From: Oceanobacillus sp. HTM 045
Lineage (GTDB): Bacteria; Pseudomonadota; Alphaproteobacteria; Rhodobacterales; Rhodobacteraceae
Assembly (NCBI GenBank): GCA_009733745.1
Contig: WNWL01000001.1
Coordinates: 310,001 to 374,000, forward strand
Reading direction: 5' to 3'
Length of the DNA stretch: 64,000 nucleotides
How positions within the stretch are numbered: the stretch's first letter is position 1; every line of letters begins with the position of its first letter. The notes below the pieces were generated by a model. The model saw only the letters and a program-made list of their open reading frames with translations. It did not search any database and was not told the origin of the DNA. This document shows positions 1-7,611 of this stretch, one piece after another. The position numbers were made by a program, and so were the translations under genes.

Positions 1-661
1 CCTCGCCGCCCGCGCGCCGGTCTGGGTCTCCCGCGACCGCGCCGCGGGGGCGGAGGCCGCGGTCGCCGCCGGGGCCGGGCTTGTGATCCTCGACGACGGC
101 TACCAGAACCCGTTGCTGGTCAAGGACGCCTCGATCCTGATGGTCGACGCGGGGCAGGGCTTCGGCAACGGCCTGACGATCCCCGCCGGCCCGCTGCGCG
201 AGCCCGTCGCCGCGGGCCTCGCCCGCGCCGACCTCGCCGTGGTGGTGGGCGAGGAAGTCGCGCGCACCCGCCTGCTGCAACGCTGGCCCGCCCTCGCCGC
301 GCTGGACCCGATCGCGGCGGAGATCGAGCCGCTCCCCACCGGGCTCGACCTCGACGGGGCGGAGGTGGTCGCCTTCGCCGGGATCGGCGTGCCCGAAAAG
401 TTCTTCGCGACTCTCAGGGGCATGGGCGCGCGCCTTGTCCGCGCCGAGGGGTTCCCCGACCACCACCCCTACACGCCGCAGGTGCTCCGCCGCCTCAAGG
501 CCGAGGCCGACGCGGCGGGCGCGATGCTGGTGACCACCGAGAAGGACGCCGCCCGCCTTCCCGCCGCCTTCCGCCCGGAGGTGATGACCGTGATGGTGCG
601 GATGCGGATTAACGATTGGGACCCGATAGAGGCACTGCTCGGTCACATCGGCGCGAAATGA
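1..661 (+). CDS. lpxK: Tetraacyldisaccharide 4'-kinase, C-terminal part (5' end outside window)
   Basis: The reading frame is open from base 2 to the TGA at 659-661, so the gene begins upstream of the window and about 219 residues are visible. LpxK phosphorylates the 4' position of the lipid A disaccharide at the inner membrane, the sixth step of the Raetz pathway. The visible part has the family's DDGYQNP motif, whose first Asp is catalytic in characterised LpxK proteins. It also has PAGPLRE, and the C-terminal TTEKDAARL motif that precedes the family's last helix. A GTG at base 83 is internal, not the start, because the DDG motif follows it immediately and the N-terminal membrane anchor and P-loop would be missing. 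A rho-independent terminator lies about 80 bases downstream, so lpxK probably ends its transcription unit. Confidence 0.93.
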   Translation, partial: LAARAPVWVSRDRAAGAEAAVAAGAGLVILDDGYQNPLLVKDASILMVDAGQGFGNGLTIPAGPLREPVAAGLARADLAVVVGEEVARTRLLQRWPALAALDPIAAEIEPLPTGLDLDGAEVVAFAGIGVPEKFFATLRGMGARLVRAEGFPDHHPYTPQVLRRLKAEADAAGAMLVTTEKDAARLPAAFRPEVMTVMVRMRINDWDPIEALLGHIGAK

Positions 662-742
662 CCCCGCCGGGGCCTACCGAGGGCCATGTTTCGACATAGG
701 TTTGAAATGTCCCTCAACTGGCTCCAACGGATGCGAGCTGCA

Positions 743-770
743 GGCGCCCCCAAAGCGGGGCGCCCTTTTT
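743..770 (+). terminator. Rho-independent terminator after lpxK
   Basis: Arms GGCGCCCC (743-750) and GGGGCGCC (757-764) pair perfectly over 8 bp around a CAAAGC loop and are followed by CTTTTTC. The roughly 80 bases between the lpxK stop and this hairpin hold no convincing gene. They could be a 3' UTR or a short RNA released from it. Confidence 0.85.
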
Positions 771-894
771 CTGTCCGGGACGCTTCTTCAGACCCGGTTC
801 CACGCAGACTGCACCCCAGATTCACCCTGTGGCCAGCCGCGCGGGGCTGGGATAGAAGGCGCGGCGTCCTAGATAGGGGACGAGAGGAGTTGCA

Positions 895-1320
895 ATGAGC
901 CAGACCAGCGCCGCCTTCGAGGAGATCGCCGACAATATCGAGTTCCTCGACGACTGGGAGGAGCGCTACCGCTACGTGATCGAGCTCGGCAAGGCGATGG
1001 AGCCGCTGCCCGAGGCCGAGCGCACCGAGGCGGCGCGCGTCCACGGCTGCGCCAGCCAGGTCTGGATCGTGCCCGACCTCGACGGCGAGGGCCGGCTCAC
1101 CTTCCGCGGCGACAGCGACGCGATGATCGTGCGCGGGCTGATCGCCATCCTCCACGCGCTCTATTCCGGCCGGAAGCCCGAGGACGTGCTCGCGATCGAC
1201 GCGCAGGCCGAGCTTGGCCGGCTCGGGCTCGAAAGCCACCTCTCGGCGCAGCGCTCGAACGGGCTCAGGGCGATGGTTTCCCGGCTGCGCGACCTTGCGG
1301 GGGCGATGCAGGCGGGCTAA
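895..1320 (+). CDS. sufE: SufE-family sulfur acceptor protein
   Basis: This 141-residue protein matches SufE, which accepts persulfide sulfur from the cysteine desulfurase SufS and passes it to the SufBCD scaffold during Fe-S cluster assembly in the cytoplasm. The conserved EERYRYVIELG segment is at residues 22-32. The active-site cysteine is C52 in the HGCASQVW motif. The C-terminal segment LSAQRSNGL is typical of the family. The start is set by a GAGGAG-like ribosome binding site seven bases before ATG at 895. The gene stands alone here, without sufBCDS. It has its own upstream space of about 130 bases after the lpxK terminator. Confidence 0.93.
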   Translation: MSQTSAAFEEIADNIEFLDDWEERYRYVIELGKAMEPLPEAERTEAARVHGCASQVWIVPDLDGEGRLTFRGDSDAMIVRGLIAILHALYSGRKPEDVLAIDAQAELGRLGLESHLSAQRSNGLRAMVSRLRDLAGAMQAG

Positions 1321-1366
1321 GTCAGGCCGTATTTCCCGCTCCAGCCCGCTCCATACGGTGGCCACC

Positions 1367-2380
1367 ATGTCCGACGCCCTTTCCGACCTGCTCGCAACCC
1401 GCGACTGGCTGCTGCTCGACGGCGCCACGGGGACGAACCTGTTCGACATGGGCCTGATGTCGGGCGAGGCGCCGGAGCTCTGGAACGAGTCCGAGCCCGC
1501 GAAGATCCGCGCCCTGCATGACGGCTTCATCAACGCCGGCTCCGACCTGGTGCTGACCAACTCCTTCGGCGGCTCGCGCTACCGGCTCAAGCTGCACGAC
1601 GCGCAGGACCGCGCCTTCGCGCTGAACAAACAGGCGGCGGAGATCGCCCGCGAGTGCGCCGACAAGGCCGGGCGCAAGGTGATCGTCGCCGGATCGGTCG
1701 GCCCCACCGGCGAGATCCTGGAGCCGGTCGGCGCGCTCTCCCACGGCGACGCGGTCGAGGCCTTCGAGGAGCAGATCGCCGGGCTGATGGAAGGCGGGGC
1801 GGACGTGATCTGGGCCGAGACCATCTCCTCGGAGGAGGAGATCCGGGCCATCGCCGAGGCCGCCGCCAGCCAGGAAGCGCCGCTCTGCGCCACGCTTTCC
1901 TTCGACACCGCCGGGCGCACCATGATGGGCGTGACCTCCGCCGGCTATGCCGGCATTGCCGGGACCTTCATTCCCAAGCCGCTCGCCATCGGGGCCAATT
2001 GCGGCACCGGCGCGCCGGACCTGCTGCGCACCGTGCTCGGCATCACCGCCGCCGACCCGGAGGCGGTGGTGATCGCCAAGGCCAATGCCGGCATCCCGAA
2101 ATATGTCGACGGCGCGATCAGGTACGACGGCACGCCGGAACTGATGGCCGACTATGCCCGGATCGCCCGCAATGCCGGCGCGCGGCTGATCGGCGGCTGC
2201 TGCGGCACCAAGCCTGAACACCTCGTCGCCATGCGCGCCGCGCTCGAGGCGCACACGCCGGGCGACCGGCCCGGGCTCGACGAGATCGTCGCCCGGATCG
2301 GCCACTTCACCTCCGAGACCGACGGCACCGAGCCGGCCCCCGCCACCGAGGGCCGCGCCCGTCGCCGCCGCCGGGGCTGA
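1367..2380 (+). CDS. bmt: Betaine/methyl-donor homocysteine S-methyltransferase
   Basis: This 337-residue protein belongs to the homocysteine S-methyltransferase (BHMT/MetH N-domain) family, which moves a methyl group to homocysteine to make methionine. The N-terminus carries LLLDGATGTNL (residues 16-25). Three zinc ligands are visible: C212 in GANCGTG, and C278/C279 in GGCCGTKPEH. In Rhodobacterales this stand-alone domain works with a separate corrinoid protein and a methyltetrahydrofolate transferase as a split MetH, or directly with betaine. A corrinoid protein is at 6688-7395. The ATG at 1367 is preferred over an upstream in-frame codon at 1214, which lies inside sufE. The last 15 residues are an Arg-rich tail of unknown role. 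The donor (betaine or methylcobamide) cannot be told from sequence alone. Confidence 0.87.
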   Translation: MSDALSDLLATRDWLLLDGATGTNLFDMGLMSGEAPELWNESEPAKIRALHDGFINAGSDLVLTNSFGGSRYRLKLHDAQDRAFALNKQAAEIARECADKAGRKVIVAGSVGPTGEILEPVGALSHGDAVEAFEEQIAGLMEGGADVIWAETISSEEEIRAIAEAAASQEAPLCATLSFDTAGRTMMGVTSAGYAGIAGTFIPKPLAIGANCGTGAPDLLRTVLGITAADPEAVVIAKANAGIPKYVDGAIRYDGTPELMADYARIARNAGARLIGGCCGTKPEHLVAMRAALEAHTPGDRPGLDEIVARIGHFTSETDGTEPAPATEGRARRRRRG

Positions 2381-2485
2381 CCGGACTCACCTCCTGCCGC
2401 GCCTCCTCGGGCCCCCTCCGGGGACCGCTCGTCGGCGCGCGGCGCTTTGCGCCGCGGGCGCTGATGCTGGCCGTGGTGCTTCTGG

Positions 2486-2640
2486 CTGGTTTCGGGATTT
2501 GCTGGGGAGGCGCTTGAGGGGCATCTGTGCCCCTCAAGGCGCCATCACGAGCGTGGGTCGCCTCCGGGCCGCGTCAACCCCAAGCCCCTTCGGGGTCGCT
2601 GCGCGAGGGTTGACCCGGCCCTCCGGCTCGGGGGCTGCTG
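2486..2640. repeat. Dispersed structured intergenic repeat, family A, copy 1
   Basis: This stretch is closely similar to 37505-37659. Shared blocks in order are GGCTGGTTTCGGG, TTTGCTGGGGAGGCG, and CTTGAGGGGCA paired with TGCCCCTCAAG (11-bp stem). GAGCGTGGGTCGCC and GTCAACCC paired with GGGTTGAC follow. Inside the last pair copy 1 has a CCCC/GGGG hairpin where copy 2 has GCCC/GGGC. It ends right at the stop codon of the minus-strand rhomboid gene, so it would be transcribed as that gene's 3' UTR. No open frame in it resembles a protein. Confidence 0.8.
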
Positions 2641-3207
2641 TCAGCGGCGCCTGGTGGCGAGCCAGGCGGTCGCGGCGCCGGCGGCGGCGCCGAACAGGTG
2701 GGCCTCCCACGAGATGCTGGTGCCGGTTTTGGGCAGCACGCCCCAGAACATGCCGCCGTAGAGCAGCACCACGACGCCTGCCCCGGCAAGCGCCCGCCAG
2801 CTGCGTTCCAGCACCCCGAGCGCGATCAGGAAGGCGGCCCAGCCGAACACCAGCCCCGACGCGCCGACATGGATCGCGTTTCCCCGCGCGAACAGCCAGA
2901 CCCCGAGCCCCGAGACGATTACGATCGCCACCGAGGCGGTGACGAAGCGGCGCGGCGCGACCAGCAGCCCCATCGCCCCGAGGATCAGCAGCGGCAGCGT
3001 GTTCGCCGCCGCGTGCGCGATGCCGGCATGGAGCACCGGCATCGCCGGGATGCCGATCAGCCCGCCCAGCGAGCGCGGCTCCAGCCCGAGCGTCTGGTTG
3101 ATCCAGTGCCCGCTCAGCTGCTGGACCAGTTCCACCACCCAGATCAGGCCGACGAGGACCAGCACGGGGCGGGCGGGGCGGAGTTTCGCGGGAAATCTCA
3201 TGCTCAT
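2641..3207 (-). CDS. Rhomboid-family intramembrane serine protease
   Basis: This 188-residue integral membrane protein has six hydrophobic segments and the rhomboid signature. The nucleophile is S117 in HVGASGLVFG and the partner is H170 in SWEAHLFGAAAG, in the last transmembrane helix. The HAGIAHAAANTLPLL stretch (residues 60-74) matches the oxyanion/His region of TM2. Rhomboids cut transmembrane substrates within the bilayer; the substrate here is unknown. The start is placed at the first of two nearby ATGs (3207 and 3201), since the N-terminus is a short basic region before the first membrane helix. The gene ends directly against repeat family A and stands alone on its strand. Confidence 0.88.
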   Translation of the reverse strand: MSMRFPAKLRPARPVLVLVGLIWVVELVQQLSGHWINQTLGLEPRSLGGLIGIPAMPVLHAGIAHAAANTLPLLILGAMGLLVAPRRFVTASVAIVIVSGLGVWLFARGNAIHVGASGLVFGWAAFLIALGVLERSWRALAGAGVVVLLYGGMFWGVLPKTGTSISWEAHLFGAAAGAATAWLATRRR

Positions 3208-3357
3208 CCGGCGGGTCTCGCAGGGCAGGGGGCGGCGGTCAAGCGGCGGGCAGGAGATGCGGGGGCCGCGCCTACCTGCCGGGTAATCGACCCGCCGCCG
3301 CGGACCTGCCAGCAGGGGGCGCGGCTCAGGAGGGCCGGGGCAAACCGGGAGGCAGGC

Positions 3358-3678
3358 ATGAAGGGATACGCGGTCGGGCATCTGCGGGACGTGGCGATGG
3401 GGCCGGAAATCGCCGAATACCTCGCCCGGATCGACGCGACGCTGGCGCCCTTCGGTGGCGGTTTCGTGATCCACGGCGGCAGGGTCGAGCGGCTGGAAGG
3501 GGACTGGCAGGGCGACCTGATCGTGATCGGCTTCCCGGACATCGCCGCGGCGCGCGCGTGGTACGCCTCGCCCGCCTACCAGGCCATCGCCCCGCTCAGG
3601 AGCCGCAACTCCAGCGGCGAGATCTTCCTCGTGGAGGGGGTGCCGGAGGGTCACGCGGCGGTGGACATCCTCGGCTGA
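3358..3678 (+). CDS. DUF1330 domain protein
   Basis: This 106-residue protein has the DUF1330 ferredoxin-like (dimeric alpha/beta barrel) fold pattern. It opens with KGYAVGHLRDV, has the central FVIHGGRVERLEGDWQGD stretch, and the typical IGFPDIAAARAWYASPAYQ segment (about residues 57-75) followed by R-x-R. Family members are small cytoplasmic proteins whose activity is not settled; some resemble monooxygenase-type barrels. ATG at 3358 follows a GGGAGGCAGGC ribosome binding site. It lies divergently from the rhomboid gene and converges on the zinc-finger gene four bases beyond its stop. It is probably monocistronic. Confidence 0.85.
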   Translation: MKGYAVGHLRDVAMGPEIAEYLARIDATLAPFGGGFVIHGGRVERLEGDWQGDLIVIGFPDIAAARAWYASPAYQAIAPLRSRNSSGEIFLVEGVPEGHAAVDILG

Positions 3679-3681
3679 GCC

Positions 3682-4029
3682 TCAGCCGAGGCAGCCGACG
3701 CAGCGCGTCGCCATCGGGTCGATGGCGAGCCGCCCGTCGGCGATCTCCTCGCCGCATTCCTCGCACCAGCCGTACTCGCCCGCCGCAAGCCGCTTCTCGG
3801 CCCCGGCGATGCGCGCGAGGTCGCGCCGCCGTGCCCGCTCCTGCGCCGCGGCCATCGCCTGCGACTGCAGCGCGTCCATCCGGCTGAGCCGGCCCACCGC
3901 CTGCTGGTCCAGCTCCACGGTGGCGCGCGCGCCGGCGCTCATCTCCGAGAGCCCTTCCAGCTCCGCCCGCTTCGCCGCCAGCCGCGCCCGGGCCTTCTCC
4001 GCGCGGGCCTTGTCGAGGTCGATCGCCAT
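3682..4029 (-). CDS. TraR/DksA-type zinc-finger protein
   Basis: This 115-residue protein has a coiled-coil-forming N-terminal two thirds, rich in Ala, Arg and Glu. It ends in a C4 zinc finger with C89 and C92 (WCEECGEEI) and C110 and C113 (CVGC). This is the DksA/TraR C4 layout. DksA-like proteins enter the RNA polymerase secondary channel and shift promoter choice, often with ppGpp. The protein is shorter than E. coli DksA (151 residues) and lacks the DxxDxA coiled-coil tip seen there, so it is better called a DksA-like (YbiI/TraR-type) protein than DksA itself. Its 3' end almost touches that of the DUF1330 gene. Confidence 0.88.
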   Translation of the reverse strand: MAIDLDKARAEKARARLAAKRAELEGLSEMSAGARATVELDQQAVGRLSRMDALQSQAMAAAQERARRRDLARIAGAEKRLAAGEYGWCEECGEEIADGRLAIDPMATRCVGCLG

Positions 4030-4176
4030 GATCCCGGCATAGGCAACCGGCCCCGCGCCGTCCAGCGCCGGTTGCCGCGCAGGTCGCGCTCCGGTACCCT
4101 TCAGGGGTCATTTGAGGCAATCGATTGCAGGCGGGATCGCGGGCCCGACCAGGGGCTCGACAGAACGCGGGGGCGG

Positions 4177-5103
4177 ATGGGCATCCGGGTGAACCACGAC
4201 AACGGCTGGATGGGCTCCACCCTCTGGACCCGCGACGCGAGCCACCGGGTCAACGCCACGCTCTACCTCAAGGTCCGCTTCTGGGCCGTGCCGTCGGACC
4301 CCGACACGGTCTTCTCCGACCCCAACGACCAGCCGCCGCAGAACCTCTCCGACGCGCTCCCCTGGCGCGAGGCGCCCGCGGGCAGGCTGGCGCGGTTCCG
4401 CGAGCGCTTCGCCGAGTTCGTCAGCCGCGAATGGTCCGACCGGTTCTGGCTGGTGCCGGACGGGCCCTGGGCCGGTAGCCGCCGGATGGGTGACGCGGTC
4501 CTCACCCCCAACATCGCCTGCCGCCTGCAGCTCGAGTTCACCGAGCGGCGCGAGGACGCCCATGCCTGGATCCGGATCTTCAACGTGCGCGAATGGCCCG
4601 AAGGGGTGCCGCGCCACCGGGTGCGCTCGCACATGGCGACACCGCGCACCACCGTCGGAATCTACCGCAGCTACAGCCTCTGGCGCGGCGCGCTGACCAC
4701 CGGCGACCACCTGCTCGGCGGCCACACCGCGCTGCACGAGGTCGGCCACTATCTCGGCCTCGACCATGTCAACCACGCCGAAGCGCAGCGCCGCGGCCTC
4801 CGCCCGCAGCACGGCGCGCGCTACGACGCGGTCTCCTACGGGCGCGGCCAGCAGCGCGGCGACCTGATGGGGCAGGGCCTGCGCTGGGACGACTGGCACG
4901 CCTACCCGTGGTGCCGCCGCCTGCGCCGCCACCTGACCGGCACCCAGCCGGAGGAGACGCGCTGGGCCGGTACAAGGCCGCTCCGCTGGCGCACCACCGC
5001 CGGGCTCGCGCCGCGCCTCACCGACCCGGACCGGATCGTGACCTGGACCGTCACCCGCACCCGCCCCGCGCCGGCCGTCACCCCCGCCTCCGGGGCGGCC
5101 TGA
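4177..5103 (+). CDS. Leaderless metzincin-like metallopeptidase, paralogue 1
   Basis: This 308-residue protein contains the full metzincin zinc motif HExxHxxGxxH: H187, E188, H191, G194 and H197. A Met-turn-like DLMGQG follows, with M231. There is no signal peptide or membrane segment, so if it is secreted it uses a non-Sec route. The N-terminal half carries beta-rich segments such as NATLYLKVRF and an EWSDRFWLVP stretch that a second gene at 7612 also resembles. After the Met-turn both paralogues share an A-x-PW motif. ATG at 4177 follows a G-rich Shine-Dalgarno (GGGGGC). Substrate and partners are unknown. The gene lies alone between convergent and divergent neighbours. Confidence 0.72.
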   Translation: MGIRVNHDNGWMGSTLWTRDASHRVNATLYLKVRFWAVPSDPDTVFSDPNDQPPQNLSDALPWREAPAGRLARFRERFAEFVSREWSDRFWLVPDGPWAGSRRMGDAVLTPNIACRLQLEFTERREDAHAWIRIFNVREWPEGVPRHRVRSHMATPRTTVGIYRSYSLWRGALTTGDHLLGGHTALHEVGHYLGLDHVNHAEAQRRGLRPQHGARYDAVSYGRGQQRGDLMGQGLRWDDWHAYPWCRRLRRHLTGTQPEETRWAGTRPLRWRTTAGLAPRLTDPDRIVTWTVTRTRPAPAVTPASGAA

Positions 5104-5107
5104 CGCC

Positions 5108-5581
5108 TCAGCCCTCCACGCCCAGCCGCGGCGGACGTTCCGGCACGGGGGAGGACTGCACGATCGAGGTTGTCGTCATCGCGAAGGGGATGATCTCGTC
5201 GATCATCGCCTCCAGTTCGGCCAGCGAGCGGAGATGGGCCTTGGCGAGGAAACAGTCCTCGCCGGTGATCCGGTCGCAGAGCACGATCTCGGGCCGCGCG
5301 CGGATGATCTCCGCCACCCGCGCCAACTCCCCCGGCAGGGGCCGGATGCGCAGCCATGCCGCCACCGGCAGGCCCAGCGCCGCGGGGCCGGGCCGGGCGG
5401 CGTAGCCCGCGATCACCCCGGCCTCCTCCATCCGGCGCACGCGCTCGGCCACGGCAGGGGCAGACATGCCGACCATCCGCGCCAGTTCCGCCGTGCTCAC
5501 CCGCGCGTTGCCGCAGAGCGCGCGGAGCAGGCGCGAGTCGACATGGTCCAGAGAGGCACTTTCGTTTCCAAGGTCTTTCAT
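5108..5581 (-). CDS. Lrp/AsnC-family transcriptional regulator
   Basis: This protein of about 157 residues has the Lrp/AsnC layout. The N-terminal HTH includes DSRLLRAL, RVSTAELARMVGMS and PAVAERVRRMEEAGVI. A RAM/AsnC effector-binding domain with the RITGEDCFLAKAHL segment follows. It probably senses an amino acid and controls the divergently transcribed EamA-type exporter at 5673, an arrangement common for Lrp-type regulators of amino acid exporters. Two ATG codons, 5593 and 5581, are possible starts; neither has a strong ribosome binding site. The later one is used because it lies nearer the conserved domain. The 91-base gap to the EamA gene should hold both promoters and the operator. Confidence 0.9.
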   Translation of the reverse strand: MKDLGNESASLDHVDSRLLRALCGNARVSTAELARMVGMSAPAVAERVRRMEEAGVIAGYAARPGPAALGLPVAAWLRIRPLPGELARVAEIIRARPEIVLCDRITGEDCFLAKAHLRSLAELEAMIDEIIPFAMTTTSIVQSSPVPERPPRLGVEG

Positions 5582-5672
5582 GGAAAGAAGCATCGCACAG
5601 GAAAGGAGACTCCGCAAACCGCACCCATACTGGCCAAATACAGCGCGAAAAGGCCTTCCTATCATAGGCGGC

Positions 5673-6539
5673 ATGACCCGTGCCCCGCTCGCCACCCGCG
5701 CCGCCGAGACCGTCCCGCCACAGCTCTGGTTCGGCGTCTCGGCGGTGTTCCACTATCTCGGCCCGTCCTTCGCGGTGCTGCTCTTTCCCGCGGTCGAGGT
5801 GCTGGGGGTGGCGTGGTTCCGCATCGCCTCCGCGGCGCTGATCTTCGCGCCGCTGACCCGGCCCTGGCGCACGATCCGGGAGGCCGACGGTCGTACCCGG
5901 ATGCTGCTCCTCGGCCTCGGCGCCTGCCTCGCGGTGATGAACACCGCCTTCTACCTCGCGCTCGATCGCCTGCCGATGAGCCTCGTCGCGGCGATGGAGT
6001 TCACCGGCACCGTGGGCGTCGCGCTCTGGGGGCTGCGCACGCGGCGCAACCTCGCCGCGCTCGCCCTCGCGGTCGGCGGCGTCGCCGTCCTGATCGACGT
6101 GAAATGGGCCACCGACCCCGCCGGCCTCGCCTGGTCCGCGCTCAACGCCGCGCTCTTCGTCGGCTACATCGTGCTCGGCCACCGCGCCGCGCGGGAGGGG
6201 GCAGGGGGCGGCATCGCCCGGCTCGGCGCGGCGATGGCCATCGCCCTGGTCATCCTCATGCCGGTCGGCATCGTGGAGGCCGCCCGCGCCTTCTCAGACC
6301 CGCTCCTCGTCGCGGCGGGCGTCGGGGTCGGCGTCTGTTCCTCGGTCATTCCCTATGTCTGCGACCAGTTCGCCATGTCGCGCCTGCCGCGCGCCTCCTT
6401 CGCGCTGATGCTCGCACTCCTGCCCGCGACCGCCACGGTGGTCGCCGCCGTCGTGCTGGCGCAGATCCCCACCGCGCGCGACCTCGGGGGCATCGCGCTG
6501 GTGATGGCCGGCGTCGCGCTGCACCGCCCGGCACGGTAA
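5673..6539 (+). CDS. EamA-family (DMT superfamily) transporter, RhtA-like
   Basis: This 288-residue protein has about ten hydrophobic segments in two repeated halves, the EamA/DMT fold. It resembles RhtA-type threonine/homoserine exporters: the first half has FYLALDRLPMSLVAAMEFTG and the second has SSVIPYVCDQFAMSRLPRASF, both near-diagnostic for that subgroup. It would act in the inner membrane as an amino acid or metabolite exporter. ATG at 5673 follows a GGCGGC region without a strong Shine-Dalgarno. The divergent Lrp-type gene is its likely regulator. Threonine export is plausible given tdh-kbl elsewhere in the window, but this is only inference. Confidence 0.88.
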   Translation: MTRAPLATRAAETVPPQLWFGVSAVFHYLGPSFAVLLFPAVEVLGVAWFRIASAALIFAPLTRPWRTIREADGRTRMLLLGLGACLAVMNTAFYLALDRLPMSLVAAMEFTGTVGVALWGLRTRRNLAALALAVGGVAVLIDVKWATDPAGLAWSALNAALFVGYIVLGHRAAREGAGGGIARLGAAMAIALVILMPVGIVEAARAFSDPLLVAAGVGVGVCSSVIPYVCDQFAMSRLPRASFALMLALLPATATVVAAVVLAQIPTARDLGGIALVMAGVALHRPAR

Positions 6540-6687
6540 CGATCAGGGCTCCCGGACAGGGAACCGACGTCATGGTCGTTCAGCGACATGAAGATGGCGG
6601 ATTTGTCGCAGGCTCCGGATCGGAATCACGCTATCGGGGGCGGGAGACGGCAAACGTGCGCGCCCCGCACGGCGGAAGGGATTTGTG

Positions 6688-7395
6688 ATGGCCGACGAAG
6701 AAGAAGACATCGTCCTCAGCGAACTCGACGACGACGAGCTCGTGCAGCAGATGCACGACGACCTTTACGACGGCCTCAAGGACGAGATCGTCGAGGGTGT
6801 CGGCATCCTGCTGGAGCGCGGCTGGGCGCCCTACGACGTGCTGACCAAGGCGCTGGTCGAGGGCATGCGCATCGTCGGCATCGACTTCCGCGACGGCATC
6901 CTGTTCGTGCCCGAGGTGCTGCTCGCCGCCAACGCCATGAAGGCGGGCATGGCGATCCTCAAGCCGCTGCTGGCGGAGACCGGCGCGCCGCAACTCGGCA
7001 AGATGGTGATCGGCACCGTCAAGGGCGACATCCACGACATCGGCAAGAACCTCGTCTCGATGATGATGGAGGGCGCGGGTTTCGAGGTGCACGATCTCGG
7101 CATCAACAACCCGGTCGAGAACTACCTGGAGGCCATCGAGGCCCACCAGCCCGACATCCTCGGCATGTCGGCGCTGCTCACGACCACCATGCCCTACATG
7201 AAGGTCGTGATCGACGCGATGAAGGAGAAGGGCATCCGCGACGACTACATCGTCCTCGTCGGCGGCGCGCCGCTGAACGAGGAGTTCGGCAAGGCCATCG
7301 GCGCCGACGCCTACTGCCGCGACGCCGCCGTCGCGGTCGAGACGGCGAAGGACTATGTCTCCCGCAAGCACAACCGGATGAGCGCGCGGGCCTGA
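6688..7395 (+). CDS. Corrinoid (B12)-binding methyltransferase shuttle protein
   Basis: This 235-residue protein has the two domains of methyltransferase corrinoid proteins. The N-terminal four-helix cap domain (about residues 15-95) includes WAPYDVLTKALVEGMRIVG and LFVPEVLLAANAMKAGM. The B12 domain has the DxHxxG motif as D114, H116 and G119, where the His becomes the lower cobalt ligand. It also has MSALLTTTMPYMK and VGGAPL further on. It would carry a methyl group on cobalamin between a donor methyltransferase and an acceptor such as homocysteine or tetrahydrofolate. Likely partners in the window are the methyltransferase at 1367, the MttB-like protein at 56941 and the DUF1638 protein at 10625. 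A GTG at 6685 is an alternative start. A terminator follows at 7431. Confidence 0.9.
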   Translation: MADEEEDIVLSELDDDELVQQMHDDLYDGLKDEIVEGVGILLERGWAPYDVLTKALVEGMRIVGIDFRDGILFVPEVLLAANAMKAGMAILKPLLAETGAPQLGKMVIGTVKGDIHDIGKNLVSMMMEGAGFEVHDLGINNPVENYLEAIEAHQPDILGMSALLTTTMPYMKVVIDAMKEKGIRDDYIVLVGGAPLNEEFGKAIGADAYCRDAAVAVETAKDYVSRKHNRMSARA

Positions 7396-7430
7396 TCCGC
7401 CGCCCGATCCGTAGCCCGGACGACAGTGAG

Positions 7431-7460
7431 AAGGGGCGCTCCCGCAGGGGCGCCCCTTTT
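7431..7460 (+). terminator. Rho-independent terminator after the corrinoid protein gene
   Basis: Arms AAGGGGCG (7431-7438) and CGCCCCTT (7451-7458) pair over 8 bp, with an inner CCC/GGG pairing in the loop, followed by TTTTCG. It closes the corrinoid gene's transcription unit. Confidence 0.8.
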
Positions 7461-7611
7461 CGTTGCAGGGCGGGAATTGTCCCCGCCGCCGGGCCGGCGT
7501 TGCACGACGAACAATCGGGCAGGGCATCGCCCCGAACGGCCCGGGTCATTGAACTTTCCCCCACGTCACCCCGACCCACAGGTAACGCAACACCGGCTCG
7601 GGAGGCTGACG

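Noticed and set aside
686-898. 70-codon plus-strand frame between lpxK and sufE
   Set aside because: It runs through the terminator at 743-770 and has an unnatural Arg/Trp-rich composition; no family.
2486-2640. Repeat family A as an integron attC site
   Set aside because: The outer boxes do not fit the RYYYAAC/GTTRRRY core and there is no integrase or array.
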